A stretch of 64,000 nt of DNA from assembly GCA_900380265.1 (NCBI GenBank), contig LR025083.1:496001-560000 (forward strand). The letters run 5' to 3'. The position numbers and the translations under genes were made by a program. Positions 11,561 to 24,500 of the stretch are shown here, piece by piece (the stretch's first letter is position 1; every line of letters starts with the position of its first letter). Under the pieces are notes generated by a model. It searched no databases. It saw nothing but the letters and a program-made list of their open reading frames with translations, and had not been told where the DNA came from. This DNA is from Serratia symbiotica. GTDB taxonomy: Bacteria; Pseudomonadota; Gammaproteobacteria; Enterobacterales; Enterobacteriaceae.

Positions 11561-12058
11561 ATGTCACTCTTACAGGTATTACATTTCCCAGATGATAGGT
11601 TGCGCAAAATCGCATTGCCAGTAAAAGAAGTTAATACAGATATTCATGATATTGTGGAGAACATGTTTGAAACTATGTATGCAGAGGAAGGCATTGGCTT
11701 AGCTGCAACGCAGGTGGATATCCATCTGCGCATTATCGTTATTGATATTTCTAATATCGGAGATCAGTGTTTGGTTCTCATCAACCCGGAGCTTCTTTCA
11801 AAAAGCGGCGCAACTGGCATTAAAGAAGGCTGCCTTTCATTGCCTGGGCAACGTGCTTTGGTACCGCGAGCCGCCAATGTAAAGGTTCGCGCACTTAATT
11901 TTGAAGGTAAAGTTTTCGAGCTGGAAGCAGGCGATCTTTTGGCAATCTGCATTCAACATGAGATGGATCACCTGGTGGGTAAGCTAATCATAGATTACCT
12001 ACCGCCACGTCAGCGCATAAAATTGCGGGCAATGGCTGACTTTAATGTCAATGACTAA
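11561..12058 (+). CDS. def: Peptide deformylase
   Basis: Iron/zinc hydrolase that removes the formyl group from the initiator methionine of new proteins. All three family motifs are intact: EEGIGLAA (42-49), EGCLSLP (89-95, metal ligand Cys91) and HEMDH (133-137, ligands His133 and His137 with catalytic Glu134). The protein is 165 residues against about 169 in E. coli. The end reads [10 protein letters not shown] where relatives have YLSPLKRQRIRQKL, consistent with two small in-frame deletions in the C-terminal helix. The start has only a weak purine-rich sequence upstream. It is divergent from the dprA fossil and followed after about 17 bases by an fmt fossil, so its usual partner is dead here. 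Confidence 0.96.
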   Translation: MSLLQVLHFPDDRLRKIALPVKEVNTDIHDIVENMFETMYAEEGIGLAATQVDIHLRIIVIDISNIGDQCLVLINPELLSKSGATGIKEGCLSLPGQRALVPRAANVKVRALNFEGKVFELEAGDLLAICIQHEMDHLVGKLIIDYLPPRQRIKLRAMADFNVND

Positions 12059-12075
12059 TAGATTAAGAAATCAGT

Positions 12076-13000
12076 ATGTCTAACTTAATTCGGATGAATT
12101 TGAGTGGAACATCTGACTTCGCAAGCCCTCACTTTAAGGTGCTGTTGTCATGTTAGGACCAGATCATCTGCCTATTTTCCAGTAGTGCGTTTGGCTAGAT
12201 TTAGGGGTAGGCTAACACATATTGAGTTAATGTGTTGTTAGCAGGTTATACTGCCTGCATTTAAATACAAGTGTCACAGTTTAAAGAGAATCAGCATTTG
12301 GTTTCTATCCTTAATACTGAGGGATAGGTTGGATAGTACATGGGTTTTTTCTGAAAAAATATTGCATATACCATATTGAGTTGCATTAAAGGGAACTGCT
12401 TGCTACTACATTAGTTTAGTCCTGCATAAGATGAGCGGGTTTTCTAGCACACGACAATAAGACTGAGCTGATATCTAATCTAAATAGGCGATAGAATTTA
12501 ATTCTATCGATATAGATACCTAAGAGCGCTTAGTTTATCAAGATGCGAAAAGAATACCAGTATATAGAATAAACTGGATTAATTTTATAAAAATATAATA
12601 AATAAATTATAACTATTAGTAGTGAGCATACTTACGTATGCAACTCAGTGCAGGATGAGGGAAATTAACCTTCTTAAAGACATTCAATAAAGAAGAAGAT
12701 CATCTAACTTAAAGGCATATGCGTGCAAGTTAGAACACTATATTCGCTCCTGTAACATATTCTGATTAGTTACTTACAATCGATCAGCTCGGTCAAAACT
12801 AGTAAGTCACTATATTAGTGGAAACCGCAGATCCGATACGAGGCACTATTATCTATCCCGCAAGCAGGGTATTCAGATAGCTCCATCAAAACTTTTCTGT
12901 TCCTAAACCAGGGGCTTCTGGCAGAAAATCGATATTATCTAACGATAGACTGGATTCATGCTGAGTATGAGTTGCTCCCGTAACTAGCTCTATCTCACTT
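12076..13000 (+). pseudogene. fmt: fmt fossil (methionyl-tRNA formyltransferase)
   Basis: An ATG at 12076, 17 bases after the def stop, begins MSNLIRMNLSGTSDFASPHF. Family members begin [20 protein letters not shown], so the match is clear and gap-free. It continues KVLLSC, stop, DQIICLFSSSAFG against [20 protein letters not shown], still without an indel for about 40 codons. In-frame stops at codon 27 and again soon after destroy the gene. The later two-thirds are unrecognisable by eye, and the end is estimated from the start of rsmB. Fmt would formylate initiator Met-tRNA, the substrate chain removed by the adjacent intact deformylase. Confidence 0.85.
12489..12509. repeat. 21-nt perfect palindrome (10-bp arms, 1-nt centre)
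   Basis: Arms 12489-12498 and 12500-12509 are exact reverse complements around T12499. It lies inside the fmt fossil. Confidence 0.9.
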
Positions 13001-14225
13001 CATAGCCTAGAGGTCCATGGCCGGATTTTCTGTTTGATTCTGGCTATTATCGTAATCAATAATCATAATCTCTAAAGTTACGCTGTTACCGCAATATACC
13101 AGGCATGGGAGAAGGACAATCGCTTAGTATTTTCTTTCACATCTATGCACCCCAGCATTAATAAGAAGGCGGTGAAGTGTTATAGGAGCTGAGCTGCGGT
13201 ATCTTATGGATTTTATAAAGATTTAATACTGCATTAAATAATTGCTTAGAAAGGAATTGTTGGTGAATAGCGCATACTTGTAGTATGTTAATTGTTGGCT
13301 AAATAGTATACTTTCTGTATACTAGTATCCCATCCCTTTGCTTCTAGGCACTGCCGGGACAGGCAAACTCTGTAGTAGTGCTAAACGACCGCAACTAAAA
13401 TTATTAAGTGCATGGCGCGTTACCTCCGTTTAACCTGTACAATACTCGCTAATGAGTATTGCTGGTGATCATAACTGCCGCCGCCACTTATAACACTCAA
13501 GCTAGCGTGCCAACTTATCCACACAGGCCTATCCGTTGCAGTGGTAGCGGATGTTCGATACCTATAACTAGATATATCTCATGTGGTTTTTCCTTAACTC
13601 CTGTATCTCAGCTGCGATATATACGGCAAACTCATGACAGATCGCTGGAATAGTTGCCGAACCGTACGCTGAATATAGTGATGTACTACGCCTTTTAACA
13701 GAACACTGTGTGATGTCCGTGCGTTGTCTGTCTTTCCGATAGTAGTTACTGATACAGGACGCATCGGTGTAGGCATATATAATTCTGATTAATTCAAATG
13801 ATGGTGAATACAGGCTAGAACTGTATGCGGATCCTGCTCGTAAAAGCACCTATATTCTGGAATTTATCCCTAAGTTAAGGGTGATGACTATTGATATTGA
13901 TGAGCCCAGATCACTTTGCTTAAAGAGAGCTACAGCGACCTGATTTTGGATGTTAAGGTAAGTCTAGAAGATTGTATTGTATCGAGATACACTTGTACGT
14001 AAATTAACAGTGTGACTAAATTTGAGTGGATGTCCTGGCGTGGCAATCGGCATGATGTGCCAGCATATCAATATCACATGGATATATAGTGAGCGTGATA
14101 GCCTCAAGTTATCTGGTTTAGAGGTGGAAATCTTGAAAGGTACAGGCATTTTTAAAATCCAGCAGTATGGCAATCTACAAGTCTGGCTTGATTCTTTGTA
14201 AGACAAAAACGCGAAAATCGCTGTT
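13000..14225 (+). pseudogene. rsmB: rsmB fossil (16S rRNA m5C967 methyltransferase)
   Basis: The best-preserved fossil. From 13755 to 13916 a single frame of 54 codons aligns without any gap to the SAM-binding core of RsmB. QDAS heads the match; LYADPARKSTYILE stands for LCAAPGGKTTHILE, and TIDIDEPRSL for AVDIDEQRLS. One in-frame TAG follows QDASV, and the glycine pair of the SAM motif is lost. Near 14168-14220 the 3' end resembles the family's NLPGAEEGDGFFYAKL terminus. The 5' limit is estimated from the length of fmt. Order def-fmt-rsmB-trkA matches E. coli. Confidence 0.85.
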
Positions 14226-14398
14226 TTGCTGCAATACTAGTACGATATTAAGTTGCTCATCGCTGGTATTCCAGCGTAGCTGGATCGACAGGACCTTCTA
14301 CAATCCCAACGATGGTTATGTCTTTTTACGCTAAATTGATTAGCCTATAATGCTGCAGGGCATGCCAGCCCTAAATCTGTCAGTGTGCAAAGGGGAAA

Positions 14399-15775
14399 AT
14401 GAAAATAATTATTCTTGGTGCAGGCCAAGTTGGCGCCACGCTGGCAGAAAGCCTGGTAGGCGAAAATAATGATATTACCATAGTTGATACTAATCATAGT
14501 CGCTTACGCCAATTACAGGATAAATTTGACTTGCGAGTTTTGCAGGGTTATGGTTCTTATCCCTGCGTACTAGATGAGGCTGGCGCCAAAGACGCAGATA
14601 TGCTTGTTGCCGTCACCAACTCCGACGAAACTAATATGGTCGCTTGCCAGATCGCCTATTCGCTATTTAAGACGCCCAATCGTATTGCCCGTATACGTGC
14701 GCCCGCCTACATCCGCGAGTCCGAGAAGCTGTTCCATTCAGAAGCGGTACCCATTGATCATCTAATTTCACCAGAACAGCTAGTTATCGATTATATTTAC
14801 AAGTTGATTGAGTACCCCGGTGCACTGCAAGTAGTAACTTTTGCTCAAGGCATGATTAGTATCGTGGCAGTCAAAGCCTACTTTGGTGGGCCCCTGGTAG
14901 GTAATGCTTTATCCTCAATGCGTGAGCACATTCCGCACATAGATACTCGCGTCGCTGCTATTTTTAGGCAGGATAGACCCATTTATCTACAAGACTCAAC
15001 TATTATTGAGGCTGGAGATGAAGTGTTTTTTGTTGCCGCCTCACAGCATATTCGTGCAGTAATGAGCGAACTGCAACGATTGGAAAAACCTTATAAACGA
15101 ATCATGATCGTCGGTGGTGGCAATGTTGGGGGTGGGTTGGCTCATCGCCTGGAGAAGTTGTACAACGTAAAGCTTATTGAACGCAATCAGCAACGTGCCA
15201 TTGAACTTGCCGAGCAGCTTCACGACACTACCGTATTTTATGGTGATGCCTCTGATCAGGAATTACTAGCAGAAGAACAAGCTGATCAAGTAGACGTATT
15301 CATAGCTATCACGAATGACGATGAAGCTAACATTATGTCTGCCATGCTCGTAAAGCGAATGGGTGCTAAGAAAGTAATTGTGTTAATCCAGCGTCCTGCT
15401 TATGTCGATTTAGTACAAGGCAGCGGTATTGATATTGCTATTTCGCCACAACAGGCGACGATTTCAGCATTATTAAGTCATGTGCGAAAAGCAGATATAG
15501 TCAGTGTTTCTGCATTACGTCGTGGTGTAGCCGAAGCAATTGAAGCTGTCGCTCACGGTGATAAAAGCACCTCGAAAGTCGTTGGTCGGATCGTAAAAGA
15601 TATTAAGCTTCCACCTGGAACTATAATCGGTGCTATTGCGCGTGGTGATGACGTTATTATCGCTAGCCGAAATAGCAAAATTGAGCAGGGCGATCACGTA
15701 ATCATATTTATCACCGACAAGAAGTTCGTTCCTGACGTAGAGCGCCTATTTCAGCCAAATCCATTATGTTTGTAG
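14399..15775 (+). CDS. trkA: Trk system potassium uptake protein TrkA
   Basis: Cytoplasmic NAD(H)-binding regulatory subunit of the Trk K+ channel (partner TrkH/TrkG in the inner membrane). Full length at 458 residues, identical to E. coli. It has two tandem RCK halves. The first nucleotide-binding loop is GAGQVG at residues 7-12, with an acidic residue ending strand two in DITIVD (25-30); the second loop is GGGNVG at about 239-244. Each half is followed by a TrkA-C segment. A good ribosome-binding sequence (AAGGGG) ends four bases before the ATG. It is the only survivor of the fmt-rsmB-trkA-mscL stretch. A short hairpin just after the stop may end its transcript. Confidence 0.97.
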   Translation: MKIIILGAGQVGATLAESLVGENNDITIVDTNHSRLRQLQDKFDLRVLQGYGSYPCVLDEAGAKDADMLVAVTNSDETNMVACQIAYSLFKTPNRIARIRAPAYIRESEKLFHSEAVPIDHLISPEQLVIDYIYKLIEYPGALQVVTFAQGMISIVAVKAYFGGPLVGNALSSMREHIPHIDTRVAAIFRQDRPIYLQDSTIIEAGDEVFFVAASQHIRAVMSELQRLEKPYKRIMIVGGGNVGGGLAHRLEKLYNVKLIERNQQRAIELAEQLHDTTVFYGDASDQELLAEEQADQVDVFIAITNDDEANIMSAMLVKRMGAKKVIVLIQRPAYVDLVQGSGIDIAISPQQATISALLSHVRKADIVSVSALRRGVAEAIEAVAHGDKSTSKVVGRIVKDIKLPPGTIIGAIARGDDVIIASRNSKIEQGDHVIIFITDKKFVPDVERLFQPNPLCL

Positions 15776-15800
15776 AATATAGTGTATTATACGATAATCT

Positions 15801-15822
15801 TCTCTTTCGAGAAGAGATGTCG
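15801..15822 (+). terminator. Weak hairpin after trkA
   Basis: A 7-bp stem with a 4-base loop lies about 25 bases after the trkA stop, enclosed by a second complementary pair (TAGAATA near 15773 with TATTCTA near 15830). A short T-run (ATTTTATT) follows at about 15825. It could act as a terminator, but the context is full of similar inverted repeats without T-runs. Confidence 0.35.
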
Positions 15823-15897
15823 AATTTTATTCTATATTATGACAAAGGTTCAGTGGTTATTCTGAACTTGAGTTATGCATTTCTACAAGGTGCGTTT

Positions 15898-16300
15898 ATG
15901 AGGTTTTATAAAATTGCCTGGTATTTAGTGCTCTGAAGAAGTTTTTTTAAATACCAGTTTATTTAAAGTGATCGTTCAGAAGATCACTATACTTGATAAT
16001 AAAACGATTTATAGTGAATCGTCAGTTCAAAACGGCATATTCTTTTTTACACTGCCTAGATTATAAAATATATACATTGAATTACCGATTTGCCTCTCAG
16101 GAACAGAGTTTAGTTTTTATGCTTGCACCGATAATGAGTTGCAAAGATTTAATGAAATTTTTGGTGTAGATGGTCGTGCAGATATACTCGGGTAGCTGAA
16201 GAAAATATTGATCTTTCCCGGTATGCATGTTCCCTTTCCTTATTAGTAGATGCTTACCCCTTAGTACCCCTAGTTTATCCAGCAGCGTCTGCGCTTCTTG
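15898..16300 (+). pseudogene. mscL: Possible mscL remnant (large mechanosensitive channel)
   Basis: An ATG at 15898 begins M-R-F-Y-K, comparable to MSFIKEF of MscL, and its distance from trkA (about 120 bases) matches the E. coli spacing. The following sequence has an early stop and a 10-bp inverted repeat (15918-15957), and no further MscL motif could be followed. The call depends mostly on gene order. Confidence 0.3.
15918..15957. repeat. Inverted repeat, 10-bp stem, 20-nt loop
   Basis: Arms 15918-15927 and 15948-15957 are exact reverse complements. Confidence 0.8.
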
Positions 16301-16457
16301 CTGATTGATAGCTTAATATATTGGCTTCTAAGCTCTGAGTAGTGATTTTAGTTCTTAAAGAAGATCTGTTTTAGATTATTATGACAGATGAATAATATAA
16401 GATAGATATCTGTCTTCGGATAAAAGTGTGCCGCATTTTGGAATGTTTCAGGCTGTA

Positions 16458-16509
16458 TGCGCTAGGAATCAAGTTTTATGGGAGACATGGGTTATGCTAT
16501 CCTAGCGCA
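16458..16509. repeat. Inverted repeat, 10-bp stem, 32-nt loop
   Basis: Arms 16458-16467 and 16500-16509 are exact reverse complements. Confidence 0.75.
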
Positions 16510-16629
16510 CTGAGCTAGACGTGGCTTTTATTTTATGCGAATTATATGTTAAGAGATTCTATCTGACTTTAGTATGAATCAAAAGAGAAAGAATACAGCT
16601 TTATTAATTACAGTGCCATTAGTAACTAA

Positions 16630-16652
16630 ATTGAACTATAAGATAGTTCAAT
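16630..16652. repeat. Inverted repeat, 9-bp stem, 5-nt loop
   Basis: Arms 16630-16638 and 16644-16652 are exact reverse complements. Confidence 0.8.
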
Positions 16653-17414
16653 ATAAACAAGCGAATATAGTGTTGCAATAGGTATATTGTGGTGCTCAGT
16701 GCTCTGTTGATAAAACAGATCGGTAACTTTAGATATCGATATGGGTGACACGCCTATCGGCAATTCCATTTAGCGCAGTTACAATACTACATGTTATATT
16801 GCCTTAATCGTCAAGGGAGAAACCTGCTATCCATCTAAGTGATCCGCCTTTGATTTTTTATTATGCAGAGACTAGCAGGTGTTTATAGATACGTACTAAA
16901 CTCAGCTCAAGCTGCTATGGATGTGAAATAGAGTTGAATGTATAATTGTTGCAGGTATACGACTGAAAACGGGTTTCATGTTCCAGAACCTTACTCAGCT
17001 TTCTATGGATCGCAAGTTTCAACGGTAAGTTGAGCCACTTTCTATAGAAATCTATTGAGATTGGCTTTGGTTTTAATGGCTTTAGCGCGTTCACCTATAC
17101 GAACTTGGCCTAGCGTTATAGATATGACTAGTCAATTTCTTGCCACAGGCGTGTATATTTCAAAAAATAGGCAATAACACAGTTTTAATTATAGGTTTTG
17201 AATAATCTAACTTTTTATTTTTTACTTTTTAAGTAGGTTTGTCGGCTAGCGCTAATTTAGGGAATTGCTTAAGTTAAGTTTCATCAATGAAAGTCCATCA
17301 GTAACCTATGCCACAAGTTTAACCTATTCTATTTGTGTCTTATACAATATAGCATGCCTATGGCATTTCGGCCCTACCATGGCACATGAGCTTGTCATTG
17401 AGGTTGTACTTTAA

Positions 17415-17445
17415 ATATAATATCCTAAAAAATAGGATATTATAT
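17415..17445. repeat. Inverted repeat, 13-bp stem, 5-nt A loop
   Basis: Arms 17415-17427 and 17433-17445 are exact reverse complements around five A bases. The stem is mostly A/T with a central CC/GG. No T-tract follows on the plus strand. Confidence 0.92.
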
Positions 17446-19592
17446 GCGATAATATCTATTATAAAGCTGGTGATGTTAATTGAGTTAGGGGCTTTAGAGT
17501 TTCACTCTAAGTGACGATAAGAGTGCTGTAGTACCGTGTACTATCTGATCAGTCTTTTCGATCCGTACCGGGCAAGGAATCTACAATCAGTAATTCGATT
17601 TTATTTTCCTCATTAAGCGAAGGCTTTAGGTTGTAAAAAGTTCGTCAAGAGCTTTGTGTGATCTTGGGCACTCAAAGCATCTGCATTATGGCAATGGTAC
17701 AAAGGCGAAGCTACTGAAGAGTATTCGATCTAATAAGTATACAATATTCCCGCGATCTTAATAAACCAAGACCTAATAACGTGACAGTATTATTAATACT
17801 AGCGTCGATTTGTTTTAAGATGGCTATCCCGTCTGGTGATAGGCAATTGAAATCATAAGGTATGGCGGCGAGACTTTACTTTCTCTATCTATCCAATAGA
17901 TAGCCGTAGCTGATTATTGGTGGCTGACACTTCATGACAACCCCTTTTTGAGCAAGGGTACAAAGGTGCTTGCTCTATGCCCGGATTCTCTTGTCTATAT
18001 GTGAGAGGATGCCTTTGATAGTGCTATTTTACGGTATACTATGCTTGGACAGAATCACTACGTTAGCGCTAACAAACCCTGTTCCAGTGAGCACACAACA
18101 TTTTCTGTGCCGTTGTTAAAACTTCTACTGACTCGTGCTGGGAGCTTTACTTATCACATCTAGCTGTATCGCGCAGCTCAATCGAGTGAGCCGCGCGAGT
18201 AACGAGGCATCTTTCTTATTCTCACTGTAATTTAAAATGCTCACCCTAGTACCATTGTTGTTAGTAAACTGCCAGTGTTACAAGCACCGGACCTAGTGGT
18301 TTTATCTGGTAGATTGCCTATAAATGCAGCTTTCTAGTGGTCGAGTATCCATGGGTATCCTCGCATTACTGCATGAAAATACATCATCTTCGGCGCTTAA
18401 TATATGATGCATTGGCGGTATTTGATGGGTACTACAGGCCTTTATCAAAGGGCCGGTGTACTTGGCGACCTTTCACTTTCCATCAAAATTTGCTAGGCTG
18501 TGGTTGCAGGTTGCGCCACAGGACCTGCATTACCAGTAAATTACCGTCAGAAATCTCGGAAGTCTCTCACGGCTAATGTAAATGCGGTATTGTTATAGTC
18601 TTTGCACCACTATAGTGCTTAAATCAGCTGGGGGTACAAGTTGCGGACTTTGTCGACATGAGGATTCGTCAATTGGTTGTGAACATCCCCGAAGGCAGCG
18701 ACTGATATCTGTTATTAGCAGTAGTTTTATTTTATGTATCAACCCTTTAAATAGCTTTTACTAGATCGCTAGTAACTTCAAAGGAGGGTTTTGCCTGGGT
18801 GACGCAATTTATCAACAGAGGCTATCCAATTCTTCGGTGCGTCATATCGATTGCCAGTTCTATTCTGTTGATCATCAGAAGCTGCCGCTACTACTAAAGT
18901 TTCGTGCTAGAAAGCGCTGCTCGAAAAGAATTTTCCAAGTGCCGCTAGAGAATACGGAGGTGCCAGTATTGTTAAAAGTGACTAGGCATGCATGCCTGAA
19001 CCCACGCATTTCAGATAGGGAAAGTGTGATGATGAAGTAGTGTGTAATTTGATATGCATGCCTTGTTAAGGATGGCATCAACTGGGTAAGGGAAGAGGTG
19101 GTAACATGCAGCTATACAATTGTCCTCACGGCTAGTTGTAGATAACAAGCCGATATGGCTTTCTTGTCAATCGACGGGTATGCGCAAGGTTAGTTAGACG
19201 CGATTACTGCCTGTTTATCATCCAGGTTTGCCTGCTATCTCAGGTAGAGAACAGGGATATGTTTTATCACCAGTAGAACCGAGAAAAATATTTTATAGAA
19301 TCCGAATTAGTTTGGCTGCGCGCTATCGCGACCTACTTGTGCTTTTAGTGCACAAAGATATTATTAGCTTCATGTCTGTTTGGATCTGAAGTTCTAGTGC
19401 CTTTCGTTGTGTAACAGCAGCTTGAGTGAGCGCTTGGTATCCAAGTAGAAATCAGGTGCTAATCGAGGTCAAGCGCGGCAAGACTAGTATTTACGCCTGT
19501 TCTTTCTATGAATTGGTTGTGCCAATTTCTGGACCATGCGCAGGTCGTCATGCAAAAGGTGAGCTGGATGTTCAGCGAGCGGCCTTTTCTTA

Positions 19593-19614
19593 CTTACCTT
19601 ACACCTAAGGTAAG
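19593..19614. repeat. Inverted repeat, 9-bp stem, 4-nt loop
   Basis: Arms 19593-19601 and 19606-19614 are exact reverse complements. Confidence 0.8.
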
Positions 19615-20846
19615 CGCATTAGGCTACACGTGCGTCAGATCTAGGCCTGGTGCTATCCACAGTATTTCTAAATAGGGCCTCCTTGGCTTGATTGGAGCAA
19701 CACACCTGGATAACCGTGTTAAGGCACTGTTGAGTACTTTAAAGACGACGTCATTCGGTCTTTTCTTGCGCTGGTCTGCGTCCTGCTCGTGAGGGTTTTC
19801 AGATATCCAATCTGCTGTTTTAATTTTGTGTTACTTCGGATTCAAAATTACCCTGAATCAGGGTGATCCGTCAGTCTGAAACCTTGGCCTGCTGCTCCTC
19901 GCTTCACTATGTATGTTTGGAAGTTACTGAGCCAGAAATAATTATGCAATTTGCTGCTAGCCAGATTTATGTTGGTTATTCAGCGCCATTGCGAGGTATC
20001 CTAACTTGGTTAAAGGATAGCGTAAGGGTAATTAAAAGAGCAGTAACTGTCGATATACTAACCAATATGTTTTTTTACTTAGTAAGTTTGCCACGGCGGT
20101 GTCGAGCATGACGGTCGTTCCCGTCTAGGAACGAGCAGGCGTTGTAGTGTCTCTAAGAGACCGAACCTGAGAATTGTCCGTTATGACCTGTTTTACCGAT
20201 AATTCAGGTTAGTTTCTCCCAGGCGCTCTTGTGCAATAATTCTGCCGCTCTTCTAGTAATACACCTAGTGGTGCCGTACCAGGATGTATTACCTGTGCTG
20301 CCCTGCCATTGCCGTGTTACCCAGCTAATGATCGGAGCGTTTAGTATGGATTGCATAGGCGGCTTCCTGGTAGTGTTATTGGTAGTGATCTGTATGGATA
20401 GGAAGAATGAGGTTGGTGGGTGTCTCGTCTCACATGTCGATGTGGGGGGGAGGAGTGTTAATCTGCTATCTTGGTACGGGTATTCCGTTTTTGGGTAGCG
20501 CAGCCATGTTTAGAATATCCTGTGATAACGTCGATCTCTTTGGTGTTATGCTCTAGCCCTGCATATTCGCCAGAATATGAGTAGTGATAAGAGAGCCTGG
20601 ATAATCTGCTTACTCCGCTGTTATTCACTTTCTGGCTCAAGTCTGCTAGCTTTTTCTGAATGCTGATTTGTGTATATCACCAGAGAGATACTCGGCCTGC
20701 TTAGGGACGAAGGCCTTATTGGCTTAATAAGGAGGTAGTAGTATAATCACCTTGCGGGTCACAAGGGCGTGCTAAGGTTAAGATTTGCGATAGTAGTTCC
20801 TAGTTAATTTAGAACTTGGTTAATTACTTTTTCTCGATTAGGTTAA

Positions 20847-20870
20847 TGCCATCATCCGTTGATGATGGCA
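20847..20870. repeat. Inverted repeat, 10-bp stem, 4-nt loop
   Basis: Arms 20847-20856 and 20861-20870 are exact reverse complements, with a CGTT loop. No T-tract. Confidence 0.85.
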
Positions 20871-21524
20871 ACAGAGTTAATATTCCGTGCCGATGCTTGC
20901 GGAGGCATGGTTGTAATTTAATGTGGTATCTTATCTCTAGGTGTTGTAATTAAATAGTGGAGAAAAATGAGTATTTCCCTAATCCATTCAAGGTTAGGGC
21001 TGCCGTCTGCTATTCTATATGGCCATAAAAAGCTGTGATCAGAGCTATATTCAGACGAGGAAGCAGTCCACCACGCAGTATTAGGTTTTCGATTGTCTTG
21101 CTGTACAGGTTTGTGTTCATAACTAAACCAGTACGGTGTGCCGCTGATTCGCTAGGGTATCATAGATTTGTGTTCTACGTTGTTCCGTCATCGCGATAAG
21201 TTATTGTTGCACATTGTGGGGCTTGTCGTTGATGCCTGCGTAGGTTCATTAGAAACTGGCAGCACACCTCTCTTGGTCCATTTTAACGATGAGACTGAAG
21301 GTGCTTAGATATTAAGGCTATTGTAAGAATGACATATTCCTAAAATGGCTAATAGCCAGCATTTCACCGGGTAGGTGAAGGAGATGACAAAGAGTGACCG
21401 GAGGAGAGTTGAGGAGATTGCTTGAAAGTAATCTCGGCTGCGGTTAGAAAATCAGATAACGGGGAATACGATAGACGATACCACCTTGAAAGTAGTTGAA
21501 ATCAGCACCTAAAAATAATTAAGG

Positions 21525-21547
21525 GATAAGGTATTTATTACCTTATC
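21525..21547. repeat. Inverted repeat, 9-bp stem, 5-nt loop
   Basis: Arms 21525-21533 and 21539-21547 are exact reverse complements. Confidence 0.8.
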
Positions 21548-24500
21548 AGTTCATAGGGACTAATTCGGCCGAAGGTGTTCAGAAGCGCGAATCATTCAGT
21601 CAATTGATCAGATAATTCTGGATGCTATGGTTGCAGGTGTCGGGGTTGCTTTTTCTTACTTGTAAGAGTTAATAAAGTCGGTTAAGTATCACAGAGCCAA
21701 TTAGCTTGTGACCATACGACGCTACAGTATCGCGTATGGCCTGATAGGCATTCTATCAGATATAGTCACGTGGGTCCGCTTTGTTGTGGATTCCCATGAA
21801 TAAGATAACTAGTCCTTGACTACAGACATATTGTGTTCGTGATGCTTGCTCATGGAGATAAAAATCAAGGATCTTCTGCAGTGCTTTTTGCGATCCATGC
21901 ACAGAGGTTTCTGTGCCTAACCTTCTCGTCGAACTGCCCATAGTCGTGCTCAGCATATCTTAAAATGGTTGCTTGCATTAGCGGCAGGTATTTTTCGGAG
22001 CCCACATAATGGCCTCCAGGCTGATCCACAACCTCTTGGAACTGTAATACTAAGATTAGTTGATGGCGCCCGTGTTTCCTAGATCACGAGATCTGCATAC
22101 TTCTTTCAGAATTGCGTCATATAATAATTAGGTAGTATCGCCAGTAACGGTGTCCTGCTGCTTAGATTTGTTCGCGCAGTATTTGGCGAATTGCGTTGTG
22201 TCACAACCGAGGATAGACTAGATCGTGATTGAGTCACAATATTAATATATCCAGCTACCCAAGTAAACACTATTACAAATCGGAAATGATACCTTATATA
22301 GTATAAATATTACTTTACCGGAAAGGCCAAGGACGTGCTTTTAGCTTATTCTAGTTCACTCAAAACTGACAGTAATCATTCACGGCCACTGAGATCGTGT
22401 CATGCTATTTGGTGGTAATAGAGCAAGGTCTTCAGAGTTTATCAGATAGAAAAGCAATTTCATTACTTGATGTGTAATAGGAATAACAAAGTATCATACT
22501 TTTGTAGCCGATGCATTAGTTGCTGCACCTCACATTTCTAGGCGGTAATATAGAACCGGTATTTAGTGCCCAGAGCTACCGGGATGGAGGCTTAATAAGC
22601 ACCGCACGGTTGGTGATTACTCTTATTGATGCAGAGGTGGCCACCTTGTTTCCATGTGATCTCCCATATCGTGCTATGTTATTAGCATGTACGATAATAA
22701 CGGTCTCGATCATGACTTGGTAGCCTCTTGCTATGTCACTAAACTAGGAATTTCTAGATAAGATGGCATTTAGCTGACATGGCAAGATCTGCTTGCTTAT
22801 TTTCATCGTTGGATAAAATTGCAAACTCATCCCGATCCAGATCTTATGAGTTGTTTGGGTACCAAACTGGTTCATAAATAGGCATGGATAAGTTGCCTGC
22901 TAGAGCTTTGGCTGGTTCATTCTGATATCAGTCAGGACATTAAGCTATGCAAATACTTCGCATAATGAATACGCTAGTATAGGGCGCTGGAATTATCAAA
23001 ATCTAACTTGGATCAAGTCTGCTTCTACCCTTGCTCCGATGGAAGGCTTCAGGAAAGCCAGGCGCTGTAGCGAGGTGTCCTGGTATCCAAAAAATAGAAA
23101 CTGTTGGTCATTGCCTAGCGCCGAACTTGATTATTTCGCCTAACTCGCAATGTTTTAAAGGTCTAACCTACCCTGACCGGTATCGGATAGGGATAAGCTA
23201 GTAAATGTTAGCGCTTGACCAGGTCACTTTGAGGCTTGATAGAGATATAATTTAAATGTTTACATACGGCGTAGCGTCATGTCATCGTAGTCATTCAATC
23301 ATCGACTATTTAGTTATCGAATCGCTCATAGCGTAATTTTCCGGATAGCTCTACAAAACATTTGCTTATTAGCTTATTCTGAGCTGCGTTACTCATGTTC
23401 CTACGGTGTTGGTGGCAATCTTTTCATGAAAGAGTGCGCTGGCTTGGTTCTAGAATCATCTTCGCTCAGATGCACTCATATAATTATATTATGAAGCGAT
23501 ATGAGAGTGGCCTGGTTTGAGTAGCAAACTAAAGTGCACTCAGAAGCGCCAGGACAATTCCACCGAATTGTAGTCAAGGTTTATGGTGCTATGCATTAGA
23601 ATTCCGTTCGCCTTGTCGTGAACGCCGGCCGGGTAGCTCCCAACCTGATGCTAGAGTATAGATCTCCGGGAACTCTGCTAGTTGCTTGTGTCGATATAAT
23701 CAAGGGAAAGATACGCAATAGGCCGATGTATCTCCTACCTCCAGCCTGGATAAGGGGTAATTTAAGTTCAATGTGAAGAGTGTGAGGATACACCACCTTA
23801 GTATTAATCAATCAGAGCAATTGATTTCACCGGAAGCCGAAGCGTCTATCAGCGATACTGCGGGCTTCGTAGAAGACTTTAGGCAAACTCGATGCCTCTG
23901 AGTGTGCTCTTACTCCAGCCATATTGCTGAGTAGCATCTGATCGATGGTCTTAACCATATTCAACAGGAACGATTTGAAGTTAGGTAAGAGCATCTACTT
24001 GCAATTGCTCGCAGCCATAGCTTCCTCGCAAGCACTAGCGTTACGTTAGTGTTTTAATGGTTTAGTTTAACATAATTATCGCGAGGTGGCGATTGCTCAG
24101 CTGAGCGAACAGATGTCTTCGCGAACTGCTATATTACTTTAAAAGTTATTCGGCAGTTATGGAGCCCTATTCGGCCTTATAAAATTGGCAGCGCCCTGGA
24201 TAACGATACCTAGTAAGGATATGGTGTCATAGCTGTTTAGTTACCCTACTATGGGTTCTGCATACGTTTGATAAGTGCTTCGTATGATATGAAATTCAGT
24301 TAATATTCATGAATGCGGGCATCACTAGGATCCCGTATAAAATCATCGTACTCTCAAAAGTGATGGGATGAAGTAGGGATGACACTCAAGCGAGTGTGTA
24401 CTGGTGACCGCCAGTCATGCTTCGCATCATATTCAACGGATCTGCGCTCTTGTTATCCTCTGCTGGGGAATGGCACAAGTTTTATATCTGTATCCCTTGC

